NCBI RefSeq assembly: GCF_004379255.2 | Contig: NC_056048.1 | Location: 13,849,197 to 13,913,196, forward strand | DNA from: Salvia splendens | Lineage: Eukaryota; Streptophyta; Magnoliopsida; Lamiales; Lamiaceae | Length of the DNA: 64,000 nucleotides | Direction of reading: 5' to 3' | Shown: positions 45,764-57,040 of the stretch, one piece after another | Layout: each line of letters begins with the position of its first letter | Numbering within the stretch: position 1 is the first letter of the stretch | Made by a program: the position numbers and the translations under genes | The notes under the pieces: model-generated | The model's database searches: none | The model's input: only the letters and a program-made list of their open reading frames with translations | What the model was told of the DNA's origin: nothing

Positions 45764-46184
45764 TACTTAAAAGAAAGTAGTATGATCTTCTTCCTCAAAG
45801 AACTTGTCAAGTACATGCATAAAATGCATTCTCAAACTTTCTTTGTGGAATTTTGTCGAGGAAATGGAGGACATGAATTGGTGAGTACAAACTTTAAGTT
45901 TTCAGCAATGAGAATCTTACCCATTTACATTTCCAGTCTATATAATTTTGGCCTTCGAGTTTGATTTCATTAAGGTTCGCAGACATTATTAAGAATTTGG
46001 CTGAGAAGAAATAAAACTATTTATCACATGCTATGCTTAATACATAATCGCAAACAACCACAAAACAATTTATGTATCTTGCAACCGTGAAAACCAAAAT
46101 AAGTACGCCTCTAGGGAGGTCATACAAATTCGGATTCCAACAATTTCCTAGTCACAATACCGACGGATAGTCCAGAGACCACTA

Positions 46185-46510
46185 GGGTGGCATGGTCGCC
46201 AAATATTGCCTAAGCATTTACCATAAATATTTGCATATAGGAATTTCATTTCTGTTTTGATACTCCTTCTAGGGAAGGTCGTACGCTACTAACAAAATTC
46301 CATAGCTATCTTATAAATATGTTTTAAACATATGAACTTGCAATTTCACGGGATTATGGCTCCCACTAGGGTGGGTCGCGATAATATTAGAAACTCGCTT
46401 CTAGTTTAAACAATTTACTATTAAGAAGTCTAATCTTATGAACTTGCTATTTCGTAGGATTATTGCTCCCACTAAGGTGGGTCGCGATAATATTAGAAAC
46501 TGCTTCATAT
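46185..46510. repeat. Direct repeats GCTCCCACTAGGGTGGGTCGCGATAA-type
   Basis: TCCCACTAGGGTGGGTCGCG at 46361 and TCCCACTAAGGTGGGTCGCG at 46469 lie in near-identical segments of about 105 bp, each followed by ATAATATTAGAAACT. A weaker relative (GACCACTAGGGTGGCATGG) is at 46177. Confidence 0.75.
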
Positions 46511-46689
46511 ATTGACCAATTTATGGAGACCATATACAACGCACTGTTGTAATTAATACTTAGTCATTTTAAACATGGTTTTTGCATAATTATCACATAA
46601 GCAGAAAATGCAGATAATCCACTTAAACCAGATTAACACCAAATAAACAGATAATCTATTTACTTCATGATAATTAATCACACTGGATA

Positions 46690-47880
46690 ATTATTGAAAT
46701 TATTTAATAAATCTAGGGAGATTTAATTAAATAATTAATTCCTTATCTTATCCAAAATAGGAATTTCGGATTTGATATGATTTATTTGGATAATAACTAT
46801 CCAAATTAATTTAGGATTTATCTAGATAGAATGGAATCTATATAAATCCTTTTAGGATTATTCTAGATTTTACATGGATAAAATCAAATCCTAAAATTCA
46901 ATATAAAACTGACCTTGGATTATCATTATCTAAATCTTACTAGGATATTTCAGGATAAAATCTCCAAATCCATAAGACGAAGATAAAATCCAATCATTCT
47001 AAGATTTAAACTATCTTAGATTATTTAGAATAAGAAACTAGAGTATATCATATCTATTAGGATTTATTCTAGATAAAATTAACTTTATCAAAATCCAATT
47101 AGATTAGGATTATCTTGTATTATCTTTATCCAAATTTATCTAGGATATTTTCTAAATAGAAATAAATCTATTTTTATCCATAAAATTAGGATAAACTAGA
47201 ATTAATATTAATTAATTCAACTAGGATTTAACTAGATAGAACTAAATCTATCTTAAATCCAAAAGATAATTACAATACTGGATTAACAATTATCTAAATC
47301 TTCTAAAATATATTCTAGACAGATATAAATCTATCAATATCTATAAGATAAAGATACTAGGATATATTCTAAATAGAATTAATTCTATAAATATCCACAA
47401 GATAAAGATAAACATGGATTTTAATCATCCAAATCTACTAAAATGTATTCTAGATAGATATAGATCTATCAATATCTACAAGATATGGATAAACTTAATT
47501 AAAATTTATCTTAGTCAATCAAGGATTCAACAAGATAGAATAAAATCTATCTAAATCCATATGACGGAAATAAATTTAATTATTTATCCAAATTTATCTA
47601 GGATTTCTCTAGATATAATTAAATATATCTAAATCCATAAAATAAGGATAAAATCCAATGTAATTAATTATTTATCTAGTCTAGCTAGGATTTATTCACC
47701 TAGAATTAAATCTAAATAAATCCATAAGACAAAACTAAATAAGATTAATTATTATCCTAATTTATCTAGAATTTATCTAGATAGAATTAAATCTATCCAA
47801 AAATCCATAAAATAAGGATAAATATCCAATTAATTCATAATTTAATTAAGATTAAATTTTAGATATACTCAATTCTTATT
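46690..47880. repeat. Degenerate array of GATTTATCTAGATAGAAT units in the copia leader
   Basis: For about 1.2 kb the sequence is built from variants of GGATTTATCTAGATAGAAT, TAAATCTATCTAAATCCA and TAAGATAAGGATAAA, at roughly 60-100-bp spacing. The unit is partly self-complementary (ATCTAGAT; GATAGAT against ATCTATC). GC content is very low and no frame stays open. Confidence 0.7.
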
Positions 47881-47984
47881 CACAATTAATCTTGAATCTA
47901 TCCAAAATTAAGTTTTGTAGGGTTTAGGAAACCCTAACTAATTTCGAAACTTTCTCCAAATTAGTTCCTAGGATTTGGGAAACC

Positions 47985-48330
47985 CTAACTAATTTGGAAA
48001 GCTGCGCTTCCACACGAGCTCGGAAACGTCACCAACGAGCTCCCACTCGTTCCGCCACCTGGGCTGCTTAGTATACTGCCCAGCCCGACGTTGCTGATGG
48101 AGCTGCTCACGGAGGGACACCCAGCCGCCATGTTGGTGTCCGTCATCAACGCTGCTGCGTCGTCGTCGCTGCATCGTTTCCCCGCTGATGCGTCGCTCCG
48201 CGGTAACTTCTTGTTCTTTTGCGGAGTTGAGGTTATCCCCGCAAATCTCGAACAGACCACCACGATTTGGAATCGCAATTCATTGGGGATATCCCGCAAT
48301 ACATGTAACGAACAATTTAATCGATTCAAA
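47985..48330 (-). other. GC-rich gene-like island in the copia leader
   Basis: A 270-bp stretch (48000-48260) is much GC-richer than the surrounding AT-rich array and has open frames on both strands; the minus frame includes AAGCPSVSSSISNVGLGS and SSPGGGTSGSSLV. It may be a captured host exon or the original leader/gag start. No family is recognised. Confidence 0.35.
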
Positions 48331-48704
48331 CATATTCAGCTTATCACAATAAGGAAACACTTAGTAATGATTACCATATGTTAATCATGCCGCATACAAA
48401 TTGCAAACAACACACGAACATGTATAACACCATATAATCATTATATATGGACATAATGATTACATATATTGGAATTAGATTCCACCGACCAAATTGATGC
48501 AAATTGTCGGTAGCCCATCGTCACTTATAACACGGAGGCGTTTTCCGATTGGCGACGTGCAGCCCCTTCGCGGCTTCTATTGCTCTTTGTTCCTCGTGTT
48601 CAATCATTGCGATAAACAAATAATATGCGAACCAAACAAAGAAACTCAGGCATTCAAGCAATTCAATAACATGAAATTAATCCACACAATCAGAGCAAAA
48701 AATT

Positions 48705-48717
48705 GGCTCTGATACCA
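48705..48717 (-). other. Primer-binding site (initiator Met-tRNA type)
   Basis: The minus strand reads TGGTATCAGAGCC two bases after the 5' LTR. This is the common plant copia primer site complementary to the 3' end of methionine tRNA. Confidence 0.9.
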
Positions 48718-48719
48718 AT

Positions 48720-50214
48720 TGCTGGGGTTTGGTGCCCTTTGCACAGCGGAAATTATGCATTCACAAATAAATCATAATTACAGATCTATTTGACCGATTA
48801 TGGGATTAATTGATTCACATGTTAAACATTGAATTGCATCCAAGAACGCACATAATTCATGTAAAAGGAATTAAAACCTAAAACATGAATTCCTACGGTT
48901 TAGAATTACCGATCTGATTCTCTAAAGAATCATCGATTGCTTGCGCCTTCTCCACGTGAAGTTCTTCGTACTCAACCACAAACCTTCTAATCTGTATCCC
49001 GAACTCAGAATCTGACATCTGACCTTAGGGTGGGCAAAGCTTGTCAGAATTGAAAGGACTTAACTAGGCAATTGAAAGGACTTAACTAGGCAGAAGACTG
49101 AACTTCAGCTCCGTGAAACTGAAAATTTCATCCACTCCCTGGAGAGTGGGAGCACGAAATTTTATCATTAAAATCAATTAATTTAGTCTTCTATTTAGTC
49201 TCCTTTATATAGAGATATGATGGGCCAGATTAGGGATCCATGGAGGTTGGACTTGGGCCAAACCTGTTGAACTTTTACTAATTAAATTGAGCCACAATTT
49301 AATACAAGTCCAATAGAATATTATTATCATCCACTATAGTATAATAATATTGACTGCCCGTCCAATCCCAAATACGAGTAATCCGGGCTTTACCTCTTTA
49401 ATTTATTATTCACGTGTTTAAGATATAAATATCCATTAATTAATTTAAGTCTACTATCTGACTTTAATTAATCAATATCTTTTTCCAAGAGTTGTCTAGT
49501 TCAAAATCTTTATTTATTATTCTGGAATAAATTCCAACCGGCCGGGTTTCTGAATAATAAAATCTTTTTCGAACACCTCTTGAGGATATTATCAAATTGG
49601 ACTCACCCAGCACACGATTCATTGCAATAACAACACTAGCACCTCTAGACATTAGTCACCACTACCCAAGATATCAGGATTCTTGGATTGCAAAAAATAT
49701 GCACCATTTGATAGATCAAAGTAGTGCATAATCAATATCGTATGCTCAATGTTATATCAACAATGATTAAGAAATAACAATCACCGAGACCTCGTCTTTC
49801 AGTAAATAGCAAGAAAAACTTATCTCAACTCTTAGATCCTTCAGTGCTATACCACACCAGTGTCGTTTATTTCCTAAGGTAAGGAAACATGCAGACTGAC
49901 ACTGCAACCTTTCACGATAGGTAGCCAAAGCCTATCTAGGTTGTGAAATTCTATTTCTCTTCTACAAAGGACCGACTGCGTCACCTTTTGTGAACGTCGT
50001 TCACGACCAGTCTACTATGCAGAAGAATTAGACTTATTTGCTTTTTATACATTTAAATGTTTGAGAAACATCTTATAAATGCATAAGCAAACACCAATGC
50101 GATAAAATTACTTCTTCTCGCCTTAGGTTAAAAGTGGATTGTAGAGTTTATTGTATACAAGCAATTCTATCCGTGCAACATGCTCGAAATATGCTTTTCA
50201 GTATACCAATCCTA

Positions 50215-50217
<3 letters not shown>
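48720..50217 (-). repeat. Copia 5' LTR
   Basis: Plus-strand reading TGCTGGGGTTTGGTGCCC to CCAATCCTAACA. It differs from the other LTR by scattered substitutions and a 22-bp tandem duplication (AATTGAAAGGACTTAACTAG) at about 49048-49091. On the minus strand it should contain the promoter; a TATATAAAGGAGAC sequence lies near 49200. Confidence 0.85.

Positions 50218-50281
<64 letters not shown>
50216..50281. repeat. (CA)n(TA)n compound microsatellite
   Basis: About 10 CA units followed by about 19 TA units directly after the copia 5' LTR. Together with the TA tracts at 29423 and 41074 it may derive from one tract split by the two insertions. Confidence 0.9.
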
Positions 50282-50282
<1 letters not shown>

Positions 50283-50284
50283 CT

Positions 50285-51040
50285 CCTTTTCCTATTCTAT
50301 TTCTCCCCTGGACTTCATCCAGCTTATACCTCATTTTCCTGGACTTCGTCCAGCTTATACCACCAATTCTGGACTTCGTCCAGCTTATTCCTCCATAACC
50401 CATATTTTCTCCTTTATACTCTACTCCCTAAGCATCAAGTGGCGACCCATTTTTACATGTTAGCTCAAAGTGTTTAGGCTTATAACTCGCTCTTATAGTA
50501 GGGCTGCACAACTAGGTTATCTAAGGCTTTTTCTATCGTCCTTACTTCATTCAGACCGCTTTTAGTTTATTAAGTAAAATGACATCAAAATTGACATGTA
50601 TCATATCTTCAATCGCTCTCACTAAGGGAATCCTGCCTTATTATCTCACTAGCTCATGCGACACACAGAAACAAGCATTACACCTAGATTAGACCTAAAG
50701 ACTCCTAAACACAAAAACAGATACTGCACTTACTCCCTCCCCCTCCCACTTCACTCAAGATTGTCCCCAAGCAATCCTAGTGAAGGGGGGAATTAGGGAA
50801 GTATGAACAACACAAAACAGACACAAACAACACAAAACAAACCCACAATGCGCATAAACAAAACAAACTTCTCACACTTAGACCGAACACCGGGCTAAGT
50901 GGGAGAAGGCGCAACATACAAAGCCAACATGCATAAACAGAACAACCCCTTCTCACACTTAGACCAAAGATTGGACTAAGTGTGGGAAGGTACAACACAT
51001 ATATACAGATTAGAGCATGCTGGGCACAGACAAACAAAAA
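50285..51040 (-). mobile_element. Athila 3' internal region with hairpin repeats
   Basis: Non-coding part of the gypsy element downstream of its third ORF. It has three copies of CTGGACTTCGTCCAGCTTAT (one as CTTCATCC) at 50309-50392. At 50870-50985 the minus strand has two GGTCTAAGTGTGAGAAG-type segments, a wording common near plant gypsy 3' ends. A minus-strand purine tract (GTGGGAGGGGGAGGGAG) lies at 50734-50750. Confidence 0.6.
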
Positions 51041-51278
51041 CATAAAAGGAAAAAATGAAAAACGAAAAAGTAAAAGTTACTAGTTCTTGGGGGGAATCAA
51101 TTCGGGGTCTGGCCCCCGCGGGAGCCAGACTGGGATGGGGCGTATGGTTCGGTCACTCTTGCTTTCTTCTTCGCCAGGGAATCCGGCTTCTCCTTCTCTG
51201 CCTCACTTGGTCTGGGCACTGGCTTCTTCATTATCACAGCTTTTGATGCGGATGGGGGGTCGTCAGGGGCTTCGTCGC

Positions 51279-53779
51279 CTATGGGGGCTTCTGGAGAGAT
51301 AAACTTCTCTGCCCTGGCGTTTTGGAAACACTGCCAGGGCCAAGAGGTAACTTTTTTTCCGACTCAGGAAACTTCTCTTTCATCCACTTCGTCATCATCA
51401 TCATCAAGGTGACGGCCTCTGGCATCCTATCGGTATGTTTCGATGACTGCCCCACTAGCTCAGTAATACGTCCCCGAAGGGTCACGATCTCCTCTCTGAC
51501 TCCCCTGATCTCCTTCTTCATCTAGACTACCTCCTTCCTCATCAGACCCACCTCCTTTTGACTTCGTCATAGTCAACACTAGCAACTGCTTCGGCGCCTT
51601 CTTGCTCGACCTTCACTTGCGGCTCCACCCTGCCGACATCATAGAAGCAGACTTCCTTTCCATGTGTATACAACAAGCCTTTGTTGAAGAAATACTCTAC
51701 ACTGAAAGTCTCAGGGGCCTCGCAAAAGTGTATCACGGGCGCATCTTTCACAACCTTCATTACCGTATTACGCTGGAGATAGGCACCCAGAAGGTGGCAT
51801 GTGTACATATGGCGAGCAAGGTTAGCAGTCATCTGATGGCAGGCTTGGGCTAACCAGTAGCCCAAATGAACCTTGATGCCCTTGGCCATACACCACATAA
51901 AGTATAGGTCGGCTGTAGTCAAAGCAGCATTGTTGGTCCCCATCAAGTTATAACTCACAAAAGTTTGGCAAATCACAGAATGCGGTTGTCTATATGGAAC
52001 GCCTTGGAGTAGCTGGTCTTGAACTGCACCCACGTTCGGGTGGGTAACAAACTCCCAAGCAGACTGTGGTTTGAAACCTGGTTTGAACTTCGGCGGACCG
52101 ACCATTCTCTCATTCCAAATACCGTCTTCGTCTTCAGCATGGGTGAACAGGCCCATACGGAGGGACCATTCCCTTATGCTCATCTCGTGCTCCTCCGTGA
52201 ACAGTCGAAATGTGATTGAGTTGGCGTCCAAATCGGTAGTGGATTTAAGGTGAAAGGTTGAGAAAAACTCGCGTGCCAAATCCGTCGGCACCTCTGCGTC
52301 ACTGTGCTTTAGAAGCCACTCGAACCCGATCGCTCCGATATAGTGCCGGAACTCTACATCAAAATCTATCTCCTTGAGTTCCTCCGAATCATATCTCTTT
52401 CCCAATTTTGCCAACTTTCCTGACCCACATCGCTCATTGTCTGTTGCCGCTCTCTTGGGGTCTGCAAACTTTTTCATGGCTTCCATCAATCCTTTCATTA
52501 ACCAGACTTCGGCTGGCTCAAAATTCAACAATTCTTCCGGTTCCTCGGTCCTTTCTTCCTCAGATTCTCCAGACGAAGGAGGGTCAGCCGGTTCCTTGGC
52601 GAAGGGAACTTTAGTCGGGGCTGGGAGTGAAGCTTCCTCTGATTTGCCTCCTGCGGCCTTTGTGCTTTTCTTGGCCTGGGAAGAAGCAGTCTGCTTGCCC
52701 TTTCGTTTCCTTTCCTCCGCCAGGCGGCGTTCCTCAGCGTCATCTTCTTCCCCTCCAGACCCGGGGGCGTCCTCTTCTAACACACCCTCTGTTTCTAGGG
52801 TTTAGACTTCTTCTTCAACCGTCGTAGTGAGATCCTCGATCTCCTCTCTCAGGCTCTGTCGGGCCCTTTGTCTGGCCTCTCATTTATCCACCGGCGAGTC
52901 TGTATCCACTGGATTATCATCGATTTCTATCATTGAATCTAGCCCTCTCTCTGTGGGCTCCGAAATGTCATCAGCAACGAGGGCTTTTCCCTCCTTAGAC
53001 AGCATAGGGGTTGCCCCTGCAATATAAACAGGGGTTTACACCCCAGCCAATTCTTGTTCGTTTTGGGCTTCAGTGCCCACAGCCTTCACAGGGGTTACCC
53101 CCTTATCAACAATCTCTTCATCCACAGGGGTTTCCCCCCCAAAATTTTTAACAGGGGTGACCCCCTCTGCAACCTCCTCAGAATTACCAGTAGGCAAAAC
53201 AACAGGGGTTTCCCCCTTTCCAGCCTTTTCATCAACGACAGGGACAACATTCCCCCCAGAAATATTAACAGTAACATCAGGGGTTTCCCCCGCAGAAACA
53301 TCAGCACTCTCAGATACAACAAGGGTTTCTCCCTCAAAGACACCAACAAAAGTAATAACAGGGGTCACCCCCTCAGATACACACGCAACAGTAATAACAG
53401 GTGTCACCCTCTCAAATACACCAATAGACGCTAACCTTGGTTCACTAACCGCCAAGAGCTCCAATTCCGCAGCCAAATCTGCCTCCTGCCCATGTTTGTC
53501 AGCGGCGTCTGTCTCTGATACACTTGTGAACGACTCGGCCACAGCATGTACGACCTCAGGTTGGGGTTTTGCAGTCTTTGCAACTTGCGGTGGTGGTGGT
53601 GGTGCAGTGGTTATTGCTGTAGATGTTCTGGTTTGCTCCATTATTGTCGTGAACATGGCGAAGGCTTTCATCGCCTCTTCCGGGCCACCGAACCTCTGCA
53701 TTAACTCCGCCATATACGTCGATGCGCTTGAATCGACAGATCCAGTGGGTTTTCCTGCATTTGATGTGGTGTTCTCCAT
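51279..53779 (-). pseudogene. Athila-type third ORF (ATHILA/plant-transposon-protein like), broken
   Basis: The minus strand reads from MENTTSNAGKPTGSVD at 53779. In-frame stops are at about 53036 (LAGV*TPV), 52878 (SPVDK*EAR) and 52803 (EEEV*TLE), but the frame continues through all three into the long stretch 52783-51542. Residues 120-250 carry repeated GVTPV/GETPV motifs, followed by a Lys/Glu-rich linker. The conserved part has FDVEFRHYIGAIGFEWLL, ITFRLFTEEHEMSIREWSLR and WCMAKGIKVHLGYWLA, resembling the ATHILA ORF-1 / putative plant transposon protein domain. A coiled-coil-like tail (GVREEIVTLRGRITELV, 51521-51279) is in another frame. Function in the retrotransposon cycle is not established. 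Confidence 0.65.
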
Positions 53780-54380
53780 GTCGGAATCTGTAAAATTTCA
53801 CAAGAACTCGGAAAGAATTGTTCGATTAGGGTTAGCGAGAGATGTAAATTGCGAGAGAGAGAAGGTTTTGAGAATTTTTAGAGTGAGAGAGAAATGAGTT
53901 TTCGGAAAATAAAAGATATGGCCCGAAAATAGGCCTTATAGGGATGGATGAATGGTTTTGCAGGCGGTTGCAGGCGTGACGCGAGTAACCGTACGGCTCC
54001 CCATAAAGTCATCATTTAAAATTCGAACCGGTGCCACCTCCCTCCAAAATTTTGCTCCTTAACTCCTAGCCCCATGTGAATGCTCTATGCAATACCACAC
54101 TTAGAAAAAACATCAAACTAAAAATGAAACGCCAGACTCCCCGGTCGAGGATATGACAGATGATAATTCAAATTTCCCAAGGAGTCTAGTATTTTGAAAA
54201 TATTTTTAGAAGATTATTTTTTTTTACTTTGTTTGGGATTTTCTTATTTTAAAGAAAGCGATTAAATATTTACAATTTCTTACAAGTGTTCTCAAGATTC
54301 CCTGGGTCGGGGTATGGTAAAAAAAACTTCTTAATCACTTGACCCAGGAATTCTTTGAGAACACTTCCTTCCCAGACTGG
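53780..54380. other. Non-coding spacer between Athila pol and its third ORF
   Basis: AT-rich. ACCCAGGAATTCTTTGAGAACAC at 54342 and CTTACAAGTGTTCTCAAGATTCC-like wording at 54280-54300, with CCTGGGTCGGGG, form an imperfect inverted pair across about 40 bp. No ORF is supported. Confidence 0.45.
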
Positions 54381-55610
54381 TTAGGTGATATCAGGGAGTG
54401 TGCGTAGTAGCACCTCGTCCACTACACATAGTTTCGAGTTATCCCTGAATACCTTTACCCTATGTCCATTTACAAGGAAAGGCACAAAGTTCGAGGTGCC
54501 TTCTTCGATCTCTACTGCTCCATTTACGCAAAGGCCAATGATAGTATACGGTCTGATCCACTTGGATTTTAGCTTTCCAGGCATCAGCTTAAGTTTGGAC
54601 TGGAATAAGAGAACTTTCTGCCCAACCTTCAGTTCCTTGACCCAGAGATTCTTATCAAGCCAAAGCTTAGTCTTTTCCTTGTACCACATCGCAGATTTAT
54701 AAGACTCAAGCCTTAATTCCCCCAATTCCTAGAGTTGCATTTTCCTCTCTCCTTCACAAGCCTGCAGATTCATGTTAATCTCCTTGACCCCCCAATATGC
54801 TCTGTGCTCAATTCCCACGGGCAAGTGGCACATCTTACCGAATACCAACCTATAGGGTGACATACCAATAGGCGTCTTATATGCTGTCCTGTAAGCCCAT
54901 AATGCGTCGTCAAGCCTCTTACTCCAGTCTTTCCTTGACGGATTCACAGTCTTTTCCAGTATAGCTTTGATCTCCCAATTTGATATTTCCGCCTGACCGT
55001 TTGACTAAGGTTGATAAGGTGTAGACAGCATGTGGTGGACGCCATATTTTTTCATCAGAGCTTCTATTGTTCGGTTCCGGAAGTGAGTTCCTTGATAAGA
55101 AATAACAGCCCTAGGAACACCGTACCTGTTAAAGATGTTAGCTCTAAGAAATTTTGCTACCTCACCAGCTTCGCAAGATGTGGTAGCCTCTATCCGTTTC
55201 GAAACATAATCCACCGCCACAAGTATGTATGTATTCCCGTATGAAGATGGAAATGGACCCATGAAGTCCATCCCCCAGACGTCGAAAATTTCACAAACGA
55301 TTACAGGGACTTATGGCATTTCGTCTCTCTTGGAGATTCCTCCCGTCTGTTGACACCTTTCACAATTCTGACAGAATTCGAACGCATCCTTGTGCAATGT
55401 AGGCCAGTAAAAACCACTATCTAGAACCTTTCTCGCGGTCTTCCTCGGTCCAAAGTGACCTCCACAAGCTAGAGCATGCCAATGATTCGGGACATCCCTC
55501 TGTTCCCATTCTGGAATACACCTCCTAATCACTTGGTCAGCTCCCATTCTCCATAGATACGGGTCATCCCAAAAATATTACATGGCTTCATTTTTCAGTT
55601 TCATCTTCTA
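54381..55610 (-). pseudogene. Athila integrase, disabled
   Basis: Order on the minus strand: zinc-binding HHCC region (HALACGGHFG to FCQNCERCQ, 55311-55547), catalytic core beginning [18 protein letters not shown], and C-terminal part to 54381 (KLKSKWIRPYTI). The first Asp (WGMDFMG) and the Glu (NGQAEISN) are present. The second catalytic Asp, in the family motif ISDGGTHF, reads Tyr (VISYQGTHF). Stops follow EMP (about 55310), YQP (about 55004) and MQL (about 54728). It would insert the cDNA into host DNA; here it is inactive. Confidence 0.85.
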
Positions 55611-57040
55611 GGCCTGGGAAATTTCTTGGGAACTGGGCATTTCTCTAGTGACCAAGTAATTTGCTAGGTCTGTGAACCAAGGTTCCGCATTTAGCTGACA
55701 TTTTCCTTTTTCAGCATCCCCTGGACCTGTTACTGCCATTATCTCTTCCCAGCTGATAGGTCTAGGCGAATTTTCCAGATAATATAGATGTTTCTCTGGG
55801 AACGCATCAGGTATCGCTTCATCTGTTTCTCCATGGTAAATACGACTCAAATGGTCGGCTACCTTGTTCTCTGTTCCTTTCTTGTCTCTGACTTCCCAGT
55901 CAAATTCTTGTAAGAGTAACACCTAACGGATTAACCTTGGCTTGCACTCCTTCTTCGCCAGTAAGTACTTTATTGCAGCGTGGTCGGTAAAAACTATCAC
56001 CCTTGACCCCAGTAAGTATGGTCGGAACTTCTCAAATGAATACACAACTGCCAACATTTCCTTCTCCATGGTGTCATAGTTTTTCTGGGCCTGATTGAGC
56101 GTTTTTGACGCATAAAAAATCTCATAACTTTTCCCATCAACTCTTTGACCTAACACTGCCCCTACTGCGTAGTCACTCGCGTCGCACATTATTTCAAATG
56201 GTAAACTCCAATCAGGCGCTCTGATAATGGGAGCAGAAACTAGTCTATCCTTCAATAGCTGAAAAGCTTTTTTGCACTTCTCATCGAAAACAAAGTCAAC
56301 ATCGTTATGCAACAAGTGGGTGAGTGGCTGAGCAATCTTTGCGAAATCCTTTATGAATCTCCTGTAGAATCCTGCGTGCCCTAGGAATCCTCTTACCTCT
56401 TTCTGATTTGTCGGGTAAGACAGTTTCGAGATCACATCAATCATTGCTTGGTCTACCTGTATACCTCTTTCTGATACTACATGCCCCAGGACGATTCCTT
56501 CAGGGACCATAAAGTGGCATTTCTCGAAATTCAAGACCAAGTGCTTTTCCTGACACCTCCTCAACACCATATCCAAACTTGCCAGACAAGAGTCAAACGA
56601 ATTCCCGTACATAGTGAAGTCGTCCATAAAAATCTTGATGCAATCCTCTAAGAGATCCGAGAAGATACTCATCATACACCGCTGAAAAGTGCCTGGCGCA
56701 TTGCACAGACCAAATGGCATCCTTCTGAAAGCATACGTTCCGAAGGGACACGTGAAAGTGGTCTTCTCCTGGTCCTCGGGATCCACGTAGATTGGAAAAT
56801 ACCCACTATACCCGTCTAGGAAACAGAAATATTGCTTGCCTGCCAACCTCTCCAGCATCTGGTCAATGAAATGTTGGGGAAAATGGTCTTTCTTGGTCGC
56901 TTCATTTAACTTCCTATAGTCGATGCACATCCTCTACCCTGTAACTAGTCGGGTGGGCACCAACTCATTCTTGTCGTTCTTGACCACCTGTATTCTTGAC
57001 TTCTTTGGTACCATATGTACAAGACTAACTCATTCACTGT
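55608..57040 (-). pseudogene. Athila reverse transcriptase and RNase H, disabled
   Basis: The long frame 56930-55923 holds the RT palm and fingers ([34 protein letters not shown], catalytic FMDDFTMYG) and RNase H ([45 protein letters not shown]). It continues to 55608 after a stop (LLLQEFDWEV). The three main stops replace Trp: SE*VS at about 57028, TG*RMCIDYR at about 56932 and LIR*VLLLQEF at about 55922. Motifs are otherwise well preserved, so loss of function is fairly recent compared with the copia interior. Confidence 0.9.

Larger units (their letters stand above)
41129..50217 (-). mobile_element. Ty1/copia retrotransposon with decayed internal region
   Basis: Two LTRs (41129-42596 and 48720-50217) are in the same orientation and about 94-96% alike by eye. 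A Met-tRNA-type primer site (minus strand 48705-48717) and a purine tract (minus strand about 42598-42609) set the direction as minus. The 6.1-kb interior keeps only eroded pol segments. It sits between an (AT)n stretch and a (CA)n(TA)n stretch, and the 5-bp flanks (ATATA-type, CACAC) do not match. It is probably non-autonomous. Confidence 0.8.

Noticed and set aside
41129..50217. Classical LARD with no coding origin
   Set aside because: Short but ordered copia integrase and RT traces remain on the minus strand, so a decayed copia interior is the better description.
50134..50477. ORFs with His-Thr and Ile-Tyr repeats
   Set aside because: They translate the (CA)n(TA)n microsatellite and copia LTR end; no real protein.
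51055..52827. Plus-strand ORFs (Ser/Pro/Leu rich) opposite the Athila third ORF
   Set aside because: They are antisense shadows of the long conserved minus-strand frame.
53073..53897. 274-codon plus-strand ORF
   Set aside because: It reads the complement of the GVTPV repeat region; the minus-strand frame continues into a recognisable retroelement domain.
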